Below are positions 8,803-17,007 of a stretch of DNA of 64,000 bases, one piece after another; the first letter of the stretch is position 1; every line of letters begins with the position of its first letter. Source of the stretch: Actinoplanes solisilvae (GTDB lineage: Bacteria; Actinomycetota; Actinomycetes; Mycobacteriales; Micromonosporaceae); contig NZ_RJAC01000013.1 of NCBI RefSeq assembly GCF_003999975.1, forward strand, positions 1 through 64,000. The letters run 5' to 3'. The notes beneath the pieces were generated by a model that was not told the DNA's origin, searched no databases, and worked only from the letters and a program-made list of their open reading frames with translations. The position numbers and the translations under genes are program-made.

Positions 8803-9711
8803 GTGACCGCGCTGCTGCTGGGTGCGCTCGGCCTGACCCTCTCGCTGGTCGTGCCGAACGCTCTGGCCAAGGCGCGCTGGCCCGACCGGGCGCCGGTCGC
8901 TGCCGTCCTGCTCTGGCAGTCGATCACCCTCAGCGCGGTGCTCTCCGCGCTCGGCGTCGTGCTCGCCGCGCCCGAAGAGGTCACCCGCGCCGCCGGGTCC
9001 AGCAAGCCGGTCACCGAGGCCGTGCTGATCGGCGCGATGGCCGTGGCCGCGCTGATCATCCTGCGGCTGCTGATCTCGCTGGCCGGGGTGAGCCGCCGCT
9101 CGCGGGCCCGCCGCGCCCGGCACCGGCTGCTCGTCGACCTGCTCGACCGGGCCGAACAGCGCCGCGAGCTCGGCCCGGAGAACCTGCGCGTGCTCGACGG
9201 GCCGCTGCCGCTGGCCTACTGTGTGCCCGGCCGTGAACCCCGGGTGGTGCTCAGCCACGGCGTGCTGCAGGTGCTCGACCGCCCGCAGATCGACGCCGTC
9301 CTCGCCCATGAGCAGGCCCACCTGCGCCACCGGCACGAGGTCGTCATGGAGTCGTTCACCGCGTTCTACCGCGCGGTGCCCCGGCCCCTGCGCAGCCGCA
9401 AGCCGCTCGACGCCGTACACCTGCTCCTGGAAATGATCTCGGACGACGTGGCGCGGCGCGTGGTCGGGGCCGAGCCGCTGCGGTGCGCGCTCGAGCAACT
9501 CTCCGATCCCGTCCCCCTGGCGGAGGACGTGAAGACCGACCCGAGGGGCGACGCCCGCCGCCGCAGGCTGGACCGGCTCGACGAGTCGCACACCCCGTCC
9601 GTCGCCCTGAACGCGCTCGCCGGGGTCGCCGCGGCCGGCCTGCTGGTGCTACCCACAGTGATCCTGGTGCTGCCGTGGCTCGACCGCGCGCTGGACGCGT
9701 GGCCACTGTAG
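8803..9711 (+). CDS. M56 family (BlaR1-like) membrane metallopeptidase
   Basis: The 302-residue protein has N-terminal membrane helices (residues about 1-20, 30-55 and 70-95), a cytosolic zinc protease domain with the motif HEQAH (His169, Glu170, His173), and a C-terminal helix (about 270-295). It lacks the extracellular penicillin-binding sensor domain of BlaR1, so the signal is probably not a beta-lactam. It likely cleaves the BlaI-type repressor encoded just upstream. The GTG start lies 4 bp after the blaI stop codon, so the two genes form an operon. Confidence 0.9.
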   Translation: MTALLLGALGLTLSLVVPNALAKARWPDRAPVAAVLLWQSITLSAVLSALGVVLAAPEEVTRAAGSSKPVTEAVLIGAMAVAALIILRLLISLAGVSRRSRARRARHRLLVDLLDRAEQRRELGPENLRVLDGPLPLAYCVPGREPRVVLSHGVLQVLDRPQIDAVLAHEQAHLRHRHEVVMESFTAFYRAVPRPLRSRKPLDAVHLLLEMISDDVARRVVGAEPLRCALEQLSDPVPLAEDVKTDPRGDARRRRLDRLDESHTPSVALNALAGVAAAGLLVLPTVILVLPWLDRALDAWPL

Positions 9712-9831
9712 TCACTCTGCGTAGACGCGGATGTGCGTACGGTTTCGCCTCCGATGTGGCTTCAGTTACCGGCTTGATCGGGAGTACGGTGTTGCACGGT
9801 CCGGCAGCCCCCCATCGTCCATCCGGCCGAT

Positions 9832-9973
9832 CTGCGGGACCACCGCCTAATCGCTGTGTGCGAGCGAACCGGGGACCCAGGCAGTTGGGGTGAGGCCGCG
9901 ATCCGTCGCGGCCGGGCGCGCTTCCCGTCCGAACCCGTCAGCTAACCCGGTCGGCGGCCTGACGGAAGAAAGG
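9832..9973 (+). ncRNA. ydaO/yuaA-type (c-di-AMP) riboswitch
   Basis: Conserved blocks of this riboswitch class appear in order: CCGCCTAATCGC, then GAACCGGGGACCC followed by TTGGGGTGA, then CCCGTCCGAACCCGTCAGC and TAACC, and finally GGAAGAAAGGA. This layout is well known in actinobacteria in front of cell-wall hydrolase (NlpC/P60, Rpf) genes. The next gene is an NlpC/P60 endopeptidase starting 14 bp later. c-di-AMP binding normally turns such genes off. Exact ends were judged by eye. Confidence 0.85.
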
Positions 9974-9986
9974 ACACCACACCTTC

Positions 9987-10964
9987 GTGCGTCGTGCCGC
10001 AGTAGTGCGCAGTCTCGTCTGCGCCGTTGCCGCGGTCGGGGTCATCCTCACCGGACCCGCCGCGGCGCAAGCAGCGCCCTCGCCGTCGTCGGTCGAGGCG
10101 CAGATCGACAAGAAGTGGAACGAACTCGAGCCGACCATCGAGCAGTACAACGACGTGCACGGCAAGCTGCTCAAGAACCGGTCTCAGCAGAAGAAGCTCG
10201 CCGCCCAGCTCACCCCGCTGCAGGTGAAGGTGGACGTCGCGCTCCGGCAGGTGCGAGGCCTGGCGATCGACGCGTACATGCAGGGTGCCCCGAACGCGCT
10301 GAACGCCATGCTGATCAGTGGTTCGCCCACCGGGCTGACCGACAAGCTGACGTACCTCGACCAGCTCGCTCGCAACCAGCAGGCCCAGATCGCCGACGTC
10401 GTGGCGCTGCGGGACAAGCTGGCCAAGACCAAGAGCGACCTGGATGTGGTCACCCGGTCGATCGCCGCGCGCGACGTCGACCTGGGCAAGCGTAAGAAGA
10501 ACATCGAGACCCAGATCACCGCACTGCAGAAGCTGCGCATCCAGGCGTACGGCTCGGCCGACGCCAACGATGGGCCGCTGAAGCTGGGGCCCTGCCCGGT
10601 GACGTACACGAACGACAAGGGCGGGCGGGCCGCGCAGCGCGCCTGCGACCTGGTCGGGCTGCCGTACGTCTTCGGGTCGACCGGCCCCAACTCGTACGAC
10701 TGCTCGGGTCTCACCCAGGAGGCCTGGGGCAGCGTCGGCGTCTCTCTCACCCACTACACGAAAGCGCAGTGGACCGAGGGACGAGCGGTGTCGAAGAGCG
10801 AGCTGAGACCGGGAGACCTCGTGTTCTACTTCCCGGGCAGCCTCCATCACGTGGCCATCTACATCGGTGGCGGCCTGGTGGTGCACGCTCCGCACACGGG
10901 TGACCATGTGCGCATGGCGACCATCGATCGGGGTCCGATCGCGGGTTACCGCCGACCAGGTTAA
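9987..10964 (+). CDS. secreted NlpC/P60 (C40) peptidoglycan endopeptidase
   Basis: The 325-residue protein has a signal peptide (residues 1-30, cut after AAQA/AQAA), a long helical coiled-coil region (about 35-190) and a C-terminal NlpC/P60 domain. The catalytic triad is Cys239 in YDCSGLT, His288 in HVAIYIG and His300 in VVHAP. It should hydrolyse stem-peptide bonds in peptidoglycan, as RipA-type enzymes do, during growth or division. The start is GTG at 9987, after the GGAAGAAAGGA that ends the riboswitch. A strong terminator follows. Confidence 0.95.
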   Translation: MRRAAVVRSLVCAVAAVGVILTGPAAAQAAPSPSSVEAQIDKKWNELEPTIEQYNDVHGKLLKNRSQQKKLAAQLTPLQVKVDVALRQVRGLAIDAYMQGAPNALNAMLISGSPTGLTDKLTYLDQLARNQQAQIADVVALRDKLAKTKSDLDVVTRSIAARDVDLGKRKKNIETQITALQKLRIQAYGSADANDGPLKLGPCPVTYTNDKGGRAAQRACDLVGLPYVFGSTGPNSYDCSGLTQEAWGSVGVSLTHYTKAQWTEGRAVSKSELRPGDLVFYFPGSLHHVAIYIGGGLVVHAPHTGDHVRMATIDRGPIAGYRRPG

Positions 10965-10984
10965 ACCGGGGCACGCATGTGTCG

Positions 10985-11017
10985 AAGGCCGCCGTGGTAT
11001 CCGCCACGGCGGCCTTT
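10985..11017 (+). terminator. intrinsic terminator of the NlpC/P60 gene
   Basis: A perfect 13-bp stem, AAGGCCGCCGTGG with CCACGGCGGCCTT, has a 6-nt loop and lies 20 bp after the stop codon. It ends in TTT. The stem is strong and the T tract short, as is common in high-GC actinobacteria. Confidence 0.85.
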
Positions 11018-11053
11018 CGATCTTCCCGGGGGGCGCGGGCATAATTCGGTGTC

Positions 11054-11160
11054 TTGACATCGTCCCCGCCCTAACGGACGGGGATTCCCTTGGTCGCCCT
11101 TGGGTGTTCCTGCTTCACCGTCGGCTGCCCCGAACGGAGGTTCCCCCGTTGAGGTCTTAT
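11054..11160 (-). ncRNA. predicted omega RNA (reRNA) region, copy 1
   Basis: TnpB elements make a guide-carrying RNA from the end of tnpB and the right end of the element. This interval is nearly identical to the matching part of copy 2 and can fold (AATCCCCGTCC with a GGGCGGGGA arm near the end). The guide would be the bases just outside the element, reading down from 11053 (GACACCGAATTATG...). Its presence is inferred from family knowledge and conservation between the copies. Confidence 0.55.
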
Positions 11161-12279
11161 ACCTCCTCCACAGGCTGTCACGGAGAGCCCCTCCGCCAGT
11201 ATGTTGCGGGCCGCGTTGACATCGCGGTCATGGACGGTGCCGCACCGGCACGTCCACGTCCGCGTGGACAGCGGCATCCGCTCGGCGAGCGCACCACACG
11301 TCGAGCACAGTTTCGAGCTGGGGAACCAGCGGTCGACAACCACGAGGTTGCGGCCGTACCAGTCGGCTTTGTATTCGAGCATGGTGCGGAACTGCCGCCA
11401 GGCCGCATCGCTGATGGCGCGGGCCAGGCTGTGGTTCTTGACCATGTTGCGCACGGTCAGGTCCTCGATCACGATCGTTTGGTTCTCACGAACGATGGTC
11501 GTGGACAGCTTGTGGAGCAGGTCACACCGGCGGTCGGTGATCCGGGCATGAACGCGGGCCACCTTCAGCCGGGCCTTAGCCCGATTCGCGGAACCCTTCT
11601 CCTTGCGCGCCATCGCCCGCTGAGCTCTAGCGAGAGCCTCACGGTCGGCGCGCTCATGCTTCGGATTGACGACCTTCTGCCCGGTAGACAGGGTGAGCAG
11701 GCTGTTCAGCCCGGCGTCGATCCCGATCGCGGCCGTCGCCGGTACCTGCTCGATCACGTCCTCGCAGAGCAGCGAAACGAACCAACATCCGGCCGCATCC
11801 TGAGACACGGTCACCGTGGACGGAGACGCATTCTCGGGAAACGGACGCGACCAGACGATCGCCAGCGGGTCGGTCATCTTCGCCAGGGTGAGCCGGCCAC
11901 CACGCCACCGGAACGCGCTGGTCGTGTACTCCGCCGAGCGACGGGACTTCTTCTTGGACTTGAACGTCGGGTACTTTGCCCGCTTGGCCCAGAAGTTCGT
12001 GAACGCCACCTGCAAATGCCGCAACGCCTGCTGCAACGGCACGGAAGACACGTCGTTGAGGAAAGCCAGCTCCTCGGTCTTCTTCTACTCGGTGAGCAGC
12101 GCCGAGGTGGCGTTGTAGTTGACCCGCTCCTGGCGCAACGTCCACACCTCGGTGCGAGCCGCGAGCGCCCTGTTGTAGACCAGCCGGACACACCCGAACG
12201 TACGGGCAAGCTCAGCGGCTTGCTCGCCGGTCGGGTAGAAGCGGTACTTGAACGCCCGCTTCACCGTCCTTCCGGTCAC
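11071..12279 (-). pseudogene. tnpB: tnpB of copy 1, interrupted by an amber codon
   Basis: The gene aligns over its whole length with the intact tnpB at 48519-49730. Codon 65, TGG (Trp) in copy 2, is TAG here (12085-12087), and codon 64 is GAG instead of GGC. The remaining frame resumes directly as KKTEELAFLN and keeps the RuvC motifs (GIDAGLN, VIEDL, DRDVNAARN) and the four zinc-finger cysteines. One nonsense change therefore inactivates an otherwise intact RNA-guided endonuclease gene. A restart at the methionine of MSSVPLQQ is possible but would remove the N-terminal domain. Confidence 0.88.
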
Positions 12280-12360
12280 AGCTCACAAGCTAGCCAACGG
12301 TCTTGTAAATATCGAGGCGACGCGCCGTATGGCCGTAGCCTCCGTTTCCTCCCGGTCCTG

Positions 12361-12391
12361 AGGGACCGGGTTTCCACGGAGGAGATCCGAT
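12361..12391 (+). promoter_or_regulatory. element-borne ribosome binding site for the AAA ATPase gene
   Basis: GGAGGAG at 12378-12384 lies 5 nt before the ATG at 12390, yet it belongs to the IS left end: the same sequence occurs at the left end of copy 2 in front of an unrelated gene. Just upstream in the element, CCCGGTCC-TGAG-GGACCGGG forms an 8-bp hairpin, probably the left-end stem recognised by the transposase. The host gene's translation start is thus supplied by the mobile element. Confidence 0.75.
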
Positions 12392-13580
12392 GAACGACTC
12401 GCCCCTCATCGACAGCCTCCTCGCGGCCGTCGACGCCCGGCCCGACGACCTGCCGTTGCGACTGCACCTCGCCGAGCTGCTCGTCGGCGCGGGGCGCGGG
12501 GCCGAGGCGATCGGGCACGCCGCTCAGGTGCTGGCCCGCGAGCCGGGCAACGAGACCGCTCAGAAACTGATGACGTCGGCGTTGGGCAAGCCCGTTCCGG
12601 CTCCCTCGGTCGACTGGGCGGCCATGGAGCAGGAGATGGGCGACGTCGTCCCGCCCCGCTTCTCGCACGAGCCCGAGCCGGTTCGAGGGCACGACGACCG
12701 TACGTTCGACATCGAGACGTCCACCGTCACGCTCGCCGACGTCGGGGGCATGCAGGAGGTCAAGAAGCGCCTCGAGGTCTCGTTCCTCGGCCCTTTGAAG
12801 AACCCCAAGCTGCGTACGCTGTTCGGCAAGAGCCTGCGCGGCGGCCTGCTGCTCTACGGGCCGCCCGGCTGCGGCAAGACGTTCCTGGCCCGCGCGGTGG
12901 CCGGCGAGATGGGGGCCGCGTTCATCTCCCTGTCGATCACCGACGTGCTGAACATGTGGGTCGGCAGCTCCGAGCGCAACCTGCACGACCTGTTCGACTC
13001 GGCCCGCGGGCACGCCCCGTGCGTGCTCTTCCTGGACGAGATCGACGCCCTCGGCCACAAGCGCAGCCAGCTCAACTCGTCGTCGATGCGCACGGTGGTC
13101 AACCAGTTGCTGACCGAGCTCGACGGCGTCGACGGCAACAACGACGGCGTCTTCGTGCTGGCCGCGACGAACGCCCCGTGGGACATCGACTCGGCCCTGC
13201 GCCGTCCGGGGCGTCTCGACCGTACGCTGCTGGTGCTCCCGCCCGACAAGGCCGCGCGCGCCGCGATCCTGCAATACCACCTGCGCGACCGTCCCGTCGC
13301 CGGCATCGACCTCGGCCGCGTCGCCGACCTGACCGAGCACTACTCGGGCGCCGACCTGGCCCACATCTGCGAGACGGCGGCCGAGTTCGCCATGCGCGAC
13401 TCGATCGCCACCGGCGAGATCCGCATGATCAACCAGGACGACATGCTGGCCGCCGTCCGCGAGATCCGCCCGTCGACCGACGGCTGGTTCGCGACCGCCC
13501 GCAACGTGGCCATGTTCGCCAACGAGTCCGGCGAGTACGACGAACTGGCCGCCTATCTGAAGAAGCGCAAGAGCCGGTGA
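12390..13580 (+). CDS. AAA family ATPase (CDC48/FtsH-like single domain)
   Basis: The 396-residue protein has an N-terminal helical, TPR-like part (residues 1-70) and one AAA domain (about 115-360). Walker A is GPPGCGKT (Lys163), Walker B is VLFLDEID (Asp216, Glu217); sensor 1 (AATN) and arginine fingers (RRPGRLDR) follow, so it should be an active ring ATPase. It may remodel or unfold proteins; the target is unknown. Its start is the ATGA at the edge of TnpB element copy 1. The next gene, a TPR membrane protein, overlaps its stop as GTGA, so the two are probably translated and work together. Confidence 0.9.
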   Translation: MNDSPLIDSLLAAVDARPDDLPLRLHLAELLVGAGRGAEAIGHAAQVLAREPGNETAQKLMTSALGKPVPAPSVDWAAMEQEMGDVVPPRFSHEPEPVRGHDDRTFDIETSTVTLADVGGMQEVKKRLEVSFLGPLKNPKLRTLFGKSLRGGLLLYGPPGCGKTFLARAVAGEMGAAFISLSITDVLNMWVGSSERNLHDLFDSARGHAPCVLFLDEIDALGHKRSQLNSSSMRTVVNQLLTELDGVDGNNDGVFVLAATNAPWDIDSALRRPGRLDRTLLVLPPDKAARAAILQYHLRDRPVAGIDLGRVADLTEHYSGADLAHICETAAEFAMRDSIATGEIRMINQDDMLAAVREIRPSTDGWFATARNVAMFANESGEYDELAAYLKKRKSR

Positions 13581-14719
13581 CCTCGCCGCCCGGGCCGTAC
13601 TGGCGGGCGCAGCGGCTGGCCGAGGTCGGGCACTACGACGAGGCCGAGCGGGTGGTCCGCGAGGGCCTGGCCTCATCGCCGGGCGACGGCTGGCTGCTCA
13701 CGTTGCTGGCCTCGGTGCTGCGGCTGCGGCGGGACTACGCCGGGGCGCTGACCGCCGCCTCCGCCGCGGTCACGGCCGCGCCGCTGCTCGCCGACGCCCA
13801 CCTGGAACGGGCCGAGAACCTGATCGTCCTGGTGCGGGCGCGCGAGGCGGTCGAGGCCGCCTCCGAGGCGGTGCGGCTTACGCCGTCGGCGGCCTCGGGG
13901 CATTTCGTGCTGGCCCGTTCGCTGGCGGCTGCGCGCTCGTTCGACCAGGCGCGGGCCGCGGCGGCGCACGGGCGGGCGCTCGACCCGCGGTCGGTGGAGG
14001 GCCTGCTGACGGTCGCCGACGTGGAACGCGACGCCGGGAACCGTGCCGAGGCCCTGGCGGCGGCCCACGCGGCGCTCAACCTGTCGCCCGACAACGCGTA
14101 CGGCCGGTGGCTGGTGGCGATGCTCGACGCCGAACGGCTGAAGGTGCGGCGCTCGATGCGGGCCCTGCGCGACGTGGCCCGCGACAACCCGGCCCGCGCC
14201 GACGTGGTCTCGATGACGTGGCCGATCCGCGGCGTGCTCAGCGGTCTGCGGCGCGGACTCGTCCTGAGCGCCGCGCTGGTCTGCGTGCTGCTGCTGGTCG
14301 CGCTCTGGTGGACCCCGGCCGGGTTCTTCGCCCGGCTGGTGGCGATCGTGGTGGCGGTGGTGATGGCCGGCTTCGCCGCGCGCGTGCTGATCCCGGCGGG
14401 CCGGTTGCCGTGGCGCTGCCTGGCCCTGCTGCCCCGTCTGATGCGCCGGGCCGACCTGGCCGGGCTGACCCTCACCGGCGTGGCGATCGCACTGCTGGCC
14501 CTCTTCGCCGCCGTCGACTGGTGGCCGCTCCCGGTAGCCGCGCTGGCGTTGACGCCGCTGCTCTGGGCCCTCAGCTTCGTCGAACTGCTGGGCGCCGGCC
14601 TGGACGACCCCGGCAGCCGCCAGGCGATCCACGACTGGACCGACGAGATCCGAGCATGGTGGCGCACCACGAAGAAAGACCTGCGCGAGGCCTGGAACGA
14701 ACCGCGCGGCAAGCACTGA
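13577..14719 (+). CDS. TPR-repeat membrane protein
   Basis: The 380-residue protein begins VTSPPGPYWRAQRLAEVGHYDEAERVVREGL at a GTG overlapping the ATPase stop codon. Residues about 5-190 form five to six tetratricopeptide repeats; residues about 210-345 hold four to five hydrophobic helices, and the tail is charged. TPRs usually bind partner proteins, here most likely the AAA ATPase translated just before. It could anchor that ATPase at the membrane. I do not recognise a named family. Confidence 0.8.
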   Translation: MTSPPGPYWRAQRLAEVGHYDEAERVVREGLASSPGDGWLLTLLASVLRLRRDYAGALTAASAAVTAAPLLADAHLERAENLIVLVRAREAVEAASEAVRLTPSAASGHFVLARSLAAARSFDQARAAAAHGRALDPRSVEGLLTVADVERDAGNRAEALAAAHAALNLSPDNAYGRWLVAMLDAERLKVRRSMRALRDVARDNPARADVVSMTWPIRGVLSGLRRGLVLSAALVCVLLLVALWWTPAGFFARLVAIVVAVVMAGFAARVLIPAGRLPWRCLALLPRLMRRADLAGLTLTGVAIALLALFAAVDWWPLPVAALALTPLLWALSFVELLGAGLDDPGSRQAIHDWTDEIRAWWRTTKKDLREAWNEPRGKH

Positions 14720-14769
14720 CTTCGCCCAGCCCCACCTCTCCCGCGCCGCTTGCACCTGCACACAGAAAA

Positions 14770-14797
14770 GCCGGGCGATCGTGATGATCGGCCCGGC
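14770..14797. terminator. bidirectional terminator
   Basis: GCCGGGC-GATC and GATC-G-GCCCGGC form a stem of about 11 bp with one bulge, between the convergent TPR gene (stop 14719) and the YcnI-like gene (stop 14815). AAAA on one side and TT on the other fit termination in either direction. Confidence 0.65.
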
Positions 14798-14814
14798 GTT
14801 CTCGTTCTGCGGTC

Positions 14815-15561
14815 TTACTTGTCGGCGGGCTTTTCCGGCACGGCGACGGTCTCGGGGCGGCGGCCCGAGCGGGCGTAGGCCAGCATCGCGACGATCAGCG
14901 CGAGCACCCCGGCGACCAGGCCGGCGATGCCGAACGCGTTCGAGCCGCTGGAGTCGTCGGCCGGGGCGGCCTCGGGCGCGGCGGCGGCGCTCGGGCCCGG
15001 GGCCGCGGCGGCGGTGTCGGTCGCGCCGGCGGCCACCAGCTTCAGCACGGGCGCGGGGCTCTCCGGCTCGCTGCCGTCAGTCGTCGGCTCGTCGATCCAG
15101 CGCACGGTGTTGCCGTCCGAGTAGAACTGCAGCGTCTTGAACACCATCTCGCCGGACGCGGGCAGCGGCCCCATCGAGACGTCGAACTCCTGGAACTGGT
15201 GCGGCTTGATCGCCGAGTCGGTCTTGGCCGTCCACACGATCTTCGACACCGCCTCGTTGATCTTCGCGCCGTGCGCCTCGAGCGGCGTGGCCAGCTTCGA
15301 GATCGTCGTGACCACGTCCCAGCCGACGACCGGCCTGACCGACACCGAGGCGACCGGCTTGTCGGCCGGCAGGTTCACCTCGACCTTGGTGGTGGAGGCG
15401 GTGTCGGACTCGTTGGGCACCCGGAACGTGACCTTCGAGTATCCGCCGGCCGTGGCGGTGCCGGGGTTCACCGTGACGTGGGCGGAAGCCGGCAGAGCGA
15501 GGGCCAGCGTGAGTCCGGCGACGGTGGCGCCCACCACAGCCGAGCGCTTGAACAGGGACAT
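14815..15561 (-). CDS. YcnI/DUF1775 family copper-binding exported protein
   Basis: The 248-residue protein has a signal peptide (residues 1-27), and mature chain starting at His28 (HVTVNPG). That N-terminal histidine is the copper ligand of the YcnI 'histidine brace' fold. The DUF1775 domain spans about 28-165, an Ala/Pro-rich spacer follows, and a C-terminal helix (about 208-228) with RSGRR anchors it to the membrane. It probably handles copper outside the membrane. No ycnJ/CopCD gene lies next to it here. The ATG at 15561 fits the signal peptide. Confidence 0.88.
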   Translation of the reverse strand: MSLFKRSAVVGATVAGLTLALALPASAHVTVNPGTATAGGYSKVTFRVPNESDTASTTKVEVNLPADKPVASVSVRPVVGWDVVTTISKLATPLEAHGAKINEAVSKIVWTAKTDSAIKPHQFQEFDVSMGPLPASGEMVFKTLQFYSDGNTVRWIDEPTTDGSEPESPAPVLKLVAAGATDTAAAAPGPSAAAAPEAAPADDSSGSNAFGIAGLVAGVLALIVAMLAYARSGRRPETVAVPEKPADK

Positions 15562-15651
15562 CCTTGAGGAAACCTTCCACGTGGGGGATCCGCCCGGTGC
15601 CGGGCACTCCCTGTTGGTCGTTCCCGGGCGCGAAAGAGTTCCCGGGAATTC

Positions 15652-17007
15652 TCACCGAAGTGCGGGCAGGCGTACGTCGACCCGCAGCCCCGGACCGGCA
15701 TCACTCAAGGTTACGGTGCCGCCGTGGCGCCGCACGAGTTCCCGGACGATCGCCAGACCCAGCCCGGACCCGCCCGCGTCACGCGCCCGCGCGTCGTCGA
15801 GCCTGGTGAAGCGGTCGAATACGCGTTCGCGGTCGGCGTCGGGGATGCCCGGCCCGTCGTCGGTCACGGTGATCACCCGGTGGGATCCCTGCGCACTGAC
15901 CGTGACCTGAACGCGGGACTTCGCGTGCCGTACCGCGTTGTCGAGCAGATTGGCCACGACCCGGCCCAGCGCGTCGGGTTCGCCGGTGACCTCCATCGGC
16001 GCGGCCGGCCGCAGGTACGAGACCGACGGGTAGCGGTCGGTGACGGTGCCGACCAGCGCGCCGAGGTCGACCGACCGGAACGGCGCGGAGATCACCCGGC
16101 CGGTGCCGCCGTCGTCGGAGCGAGCGAGCAGCAGCAGGTCGTCGACGAGACGGGTGAGCCGCTCGACGTCGGTGAGCAGGTCGGTCGAGAGCGCCTGCCA
16201 GTCGGTGTCCGGCAGTCGTTGCGAGACTTCGAGTTCCGTACGCATGTTGGTCAGCGGGCTGCGCAGCTCGTGCGCCGCGTCGGCGACGAACGCGCGCTGC
16301 CGGATGCGGGCCGACTCGAGCCGGTGCAGCATGCCGTTGAGCGTCACCGCCAGCCGATGGATCTCGTCGCGCGACTCCGGCACGGGCAGGCGACCGGCCC
16401 GCCCGCCCCCGGTGATCTCCTCGGCCCCGGCCCGCAGCGCGTCGACCGGGTGCAGCGCGGCCCCGAGAACACGCCACAGCACCGTCGCCAGCAGCCCGAC
16501 CAGCAGCGGGAACGCGACCAGAAGGGCGAGGCGCAGAATCCGTACGCCCTGGCTCAGATCACTCGTGTCACGGGCGACCAGGACCCGCAGCGGAGCGGTC
16601 GGCGGCCCGGCCGTCACCATCACCACGCGGGCCTCGCCGTCGAGCCCGATGCGGCTGCCGGGGATCTCGCGCACGGCGCCGTCGGTCAGGCCCCGCAACT
16701 CGTCGTCGTGCAGCATCGGGACCAGCCGGTCAGCGTTGGCCGAGATCGCCAGCACCCGGTCCTGGGAGTCGATCACCTGCACCTGCATGGCCGGGTTGGC
16801 GACGATCGGCTCGGCCAGCGAGTCCTGGTCGATCAGCTTGGCGACGCCCTGGGCGGTGGTGACGGCCTCGGAGTTGACCGCGCGCAGCAGCGCGAAGTTG
16901 AGCACGCCGACCAGCAGCACGCCGCCGGCCGCGAGACCGAGGGTCAGCGCGGCGATCGAGACGAGCACGAGACGCGCCCGCAGGCTGATCTCCCGGGGCC
17001 GCACCAC
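15652..17007 (-). CDS. sensor histidine kinase (OmpR-partner type)
   Basis: The 451-residue kinase has membrane helices at about 12-40 and 158-180 around an extracytoplasmic sensor, a HAMP domain (about 180-235), HisKA with His246 in DAAHELRSPLTN, and HATPase_c with N (NLLDNAVRHAK), G1 (DDGPGIPD) and G2 (GSGLGLAIV) boxes. The start is GTG at 17007, next to the stop of the response regulator gene, so they form one operon. The signal is unknown; the YcnI-like gene downstream on the same strand hints at metals, but weakly. Confidence 0.93.
   Translation of the reverse strand: MVRPREISLRARLVLVSIAALTLGLAAGGVLLVGVLNFALLRAVNSEAVTTAQGVAKLIDQDSLAEPIVANPAMQVQVIDSQDRVLAISANADRLVPMLHDDELRGLTDGAVREIPGSRIGLDGEARVVMVTAGPPTAPLRVLVARDTSDLSQGVRILRLALLVAFPLLVGLLATVLWRVLGAALHPVDALRAGAEEITGGGRAGRLPVPESRDEIHRLAVTLNGMLHRLESARIRQRAFVADAAHELRSPLTNMRTELEVSQRLPDTDWQALSTDLLTDVERLTRLVDDLLLLARSDDGGTGRVISAPFRSVDLGALVGTVTDRYPSVSYLRPAAPMEVTGEPDALGRVVANLLDNAVRHAKSRVQVTVSAQGSHRVITVTDDGPGIPDADRERVFDRFTRLDDARARDAGGSGLGLAIVRELVRRHGGTVTLSDAGPGLRVDVRLPALR

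Larger units (their letters stand above)
11054..12389 (-). mobile_element. TnpB-only IS200/IS605-group element, copy 1
   Basis: The 1336-bp element carries a broken tnpB and no Y1 transposase. Its ends were set by comparison with copy 2 at 48409-49747. Left end, next to 12390: CGGATCTCCTC...GTGGAAACCC, a hairpin, then GGAGGNNACGGAGGCTACGGCC. Right end, at 11054: ...GATGTCAA; the next base is G in both copies, so this end is uncertain by one base. The left end abuts TCAT on the element strand, which is the ATGA start of the AAA ATPase gene. On the plus strand the left end gives GGAGGAGATCCG, a Shine-Dalgarno at ideal distance from that ATG. There is no target duplication, as expected for this group. 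Confidence 0.85.

Noticed and set aside
8803..9711. Beta-lactam sensor BlaR1
   Set aside because: The M56 domain is present but the penicillin-binding sensor domain is absent and no beta-lactamase gene is near.
12051..12279. Two separate small genes in TnpB copy 1
   Set aside because: Alignment with copy 2 shows one gene split by a TAG codon, not two genes.
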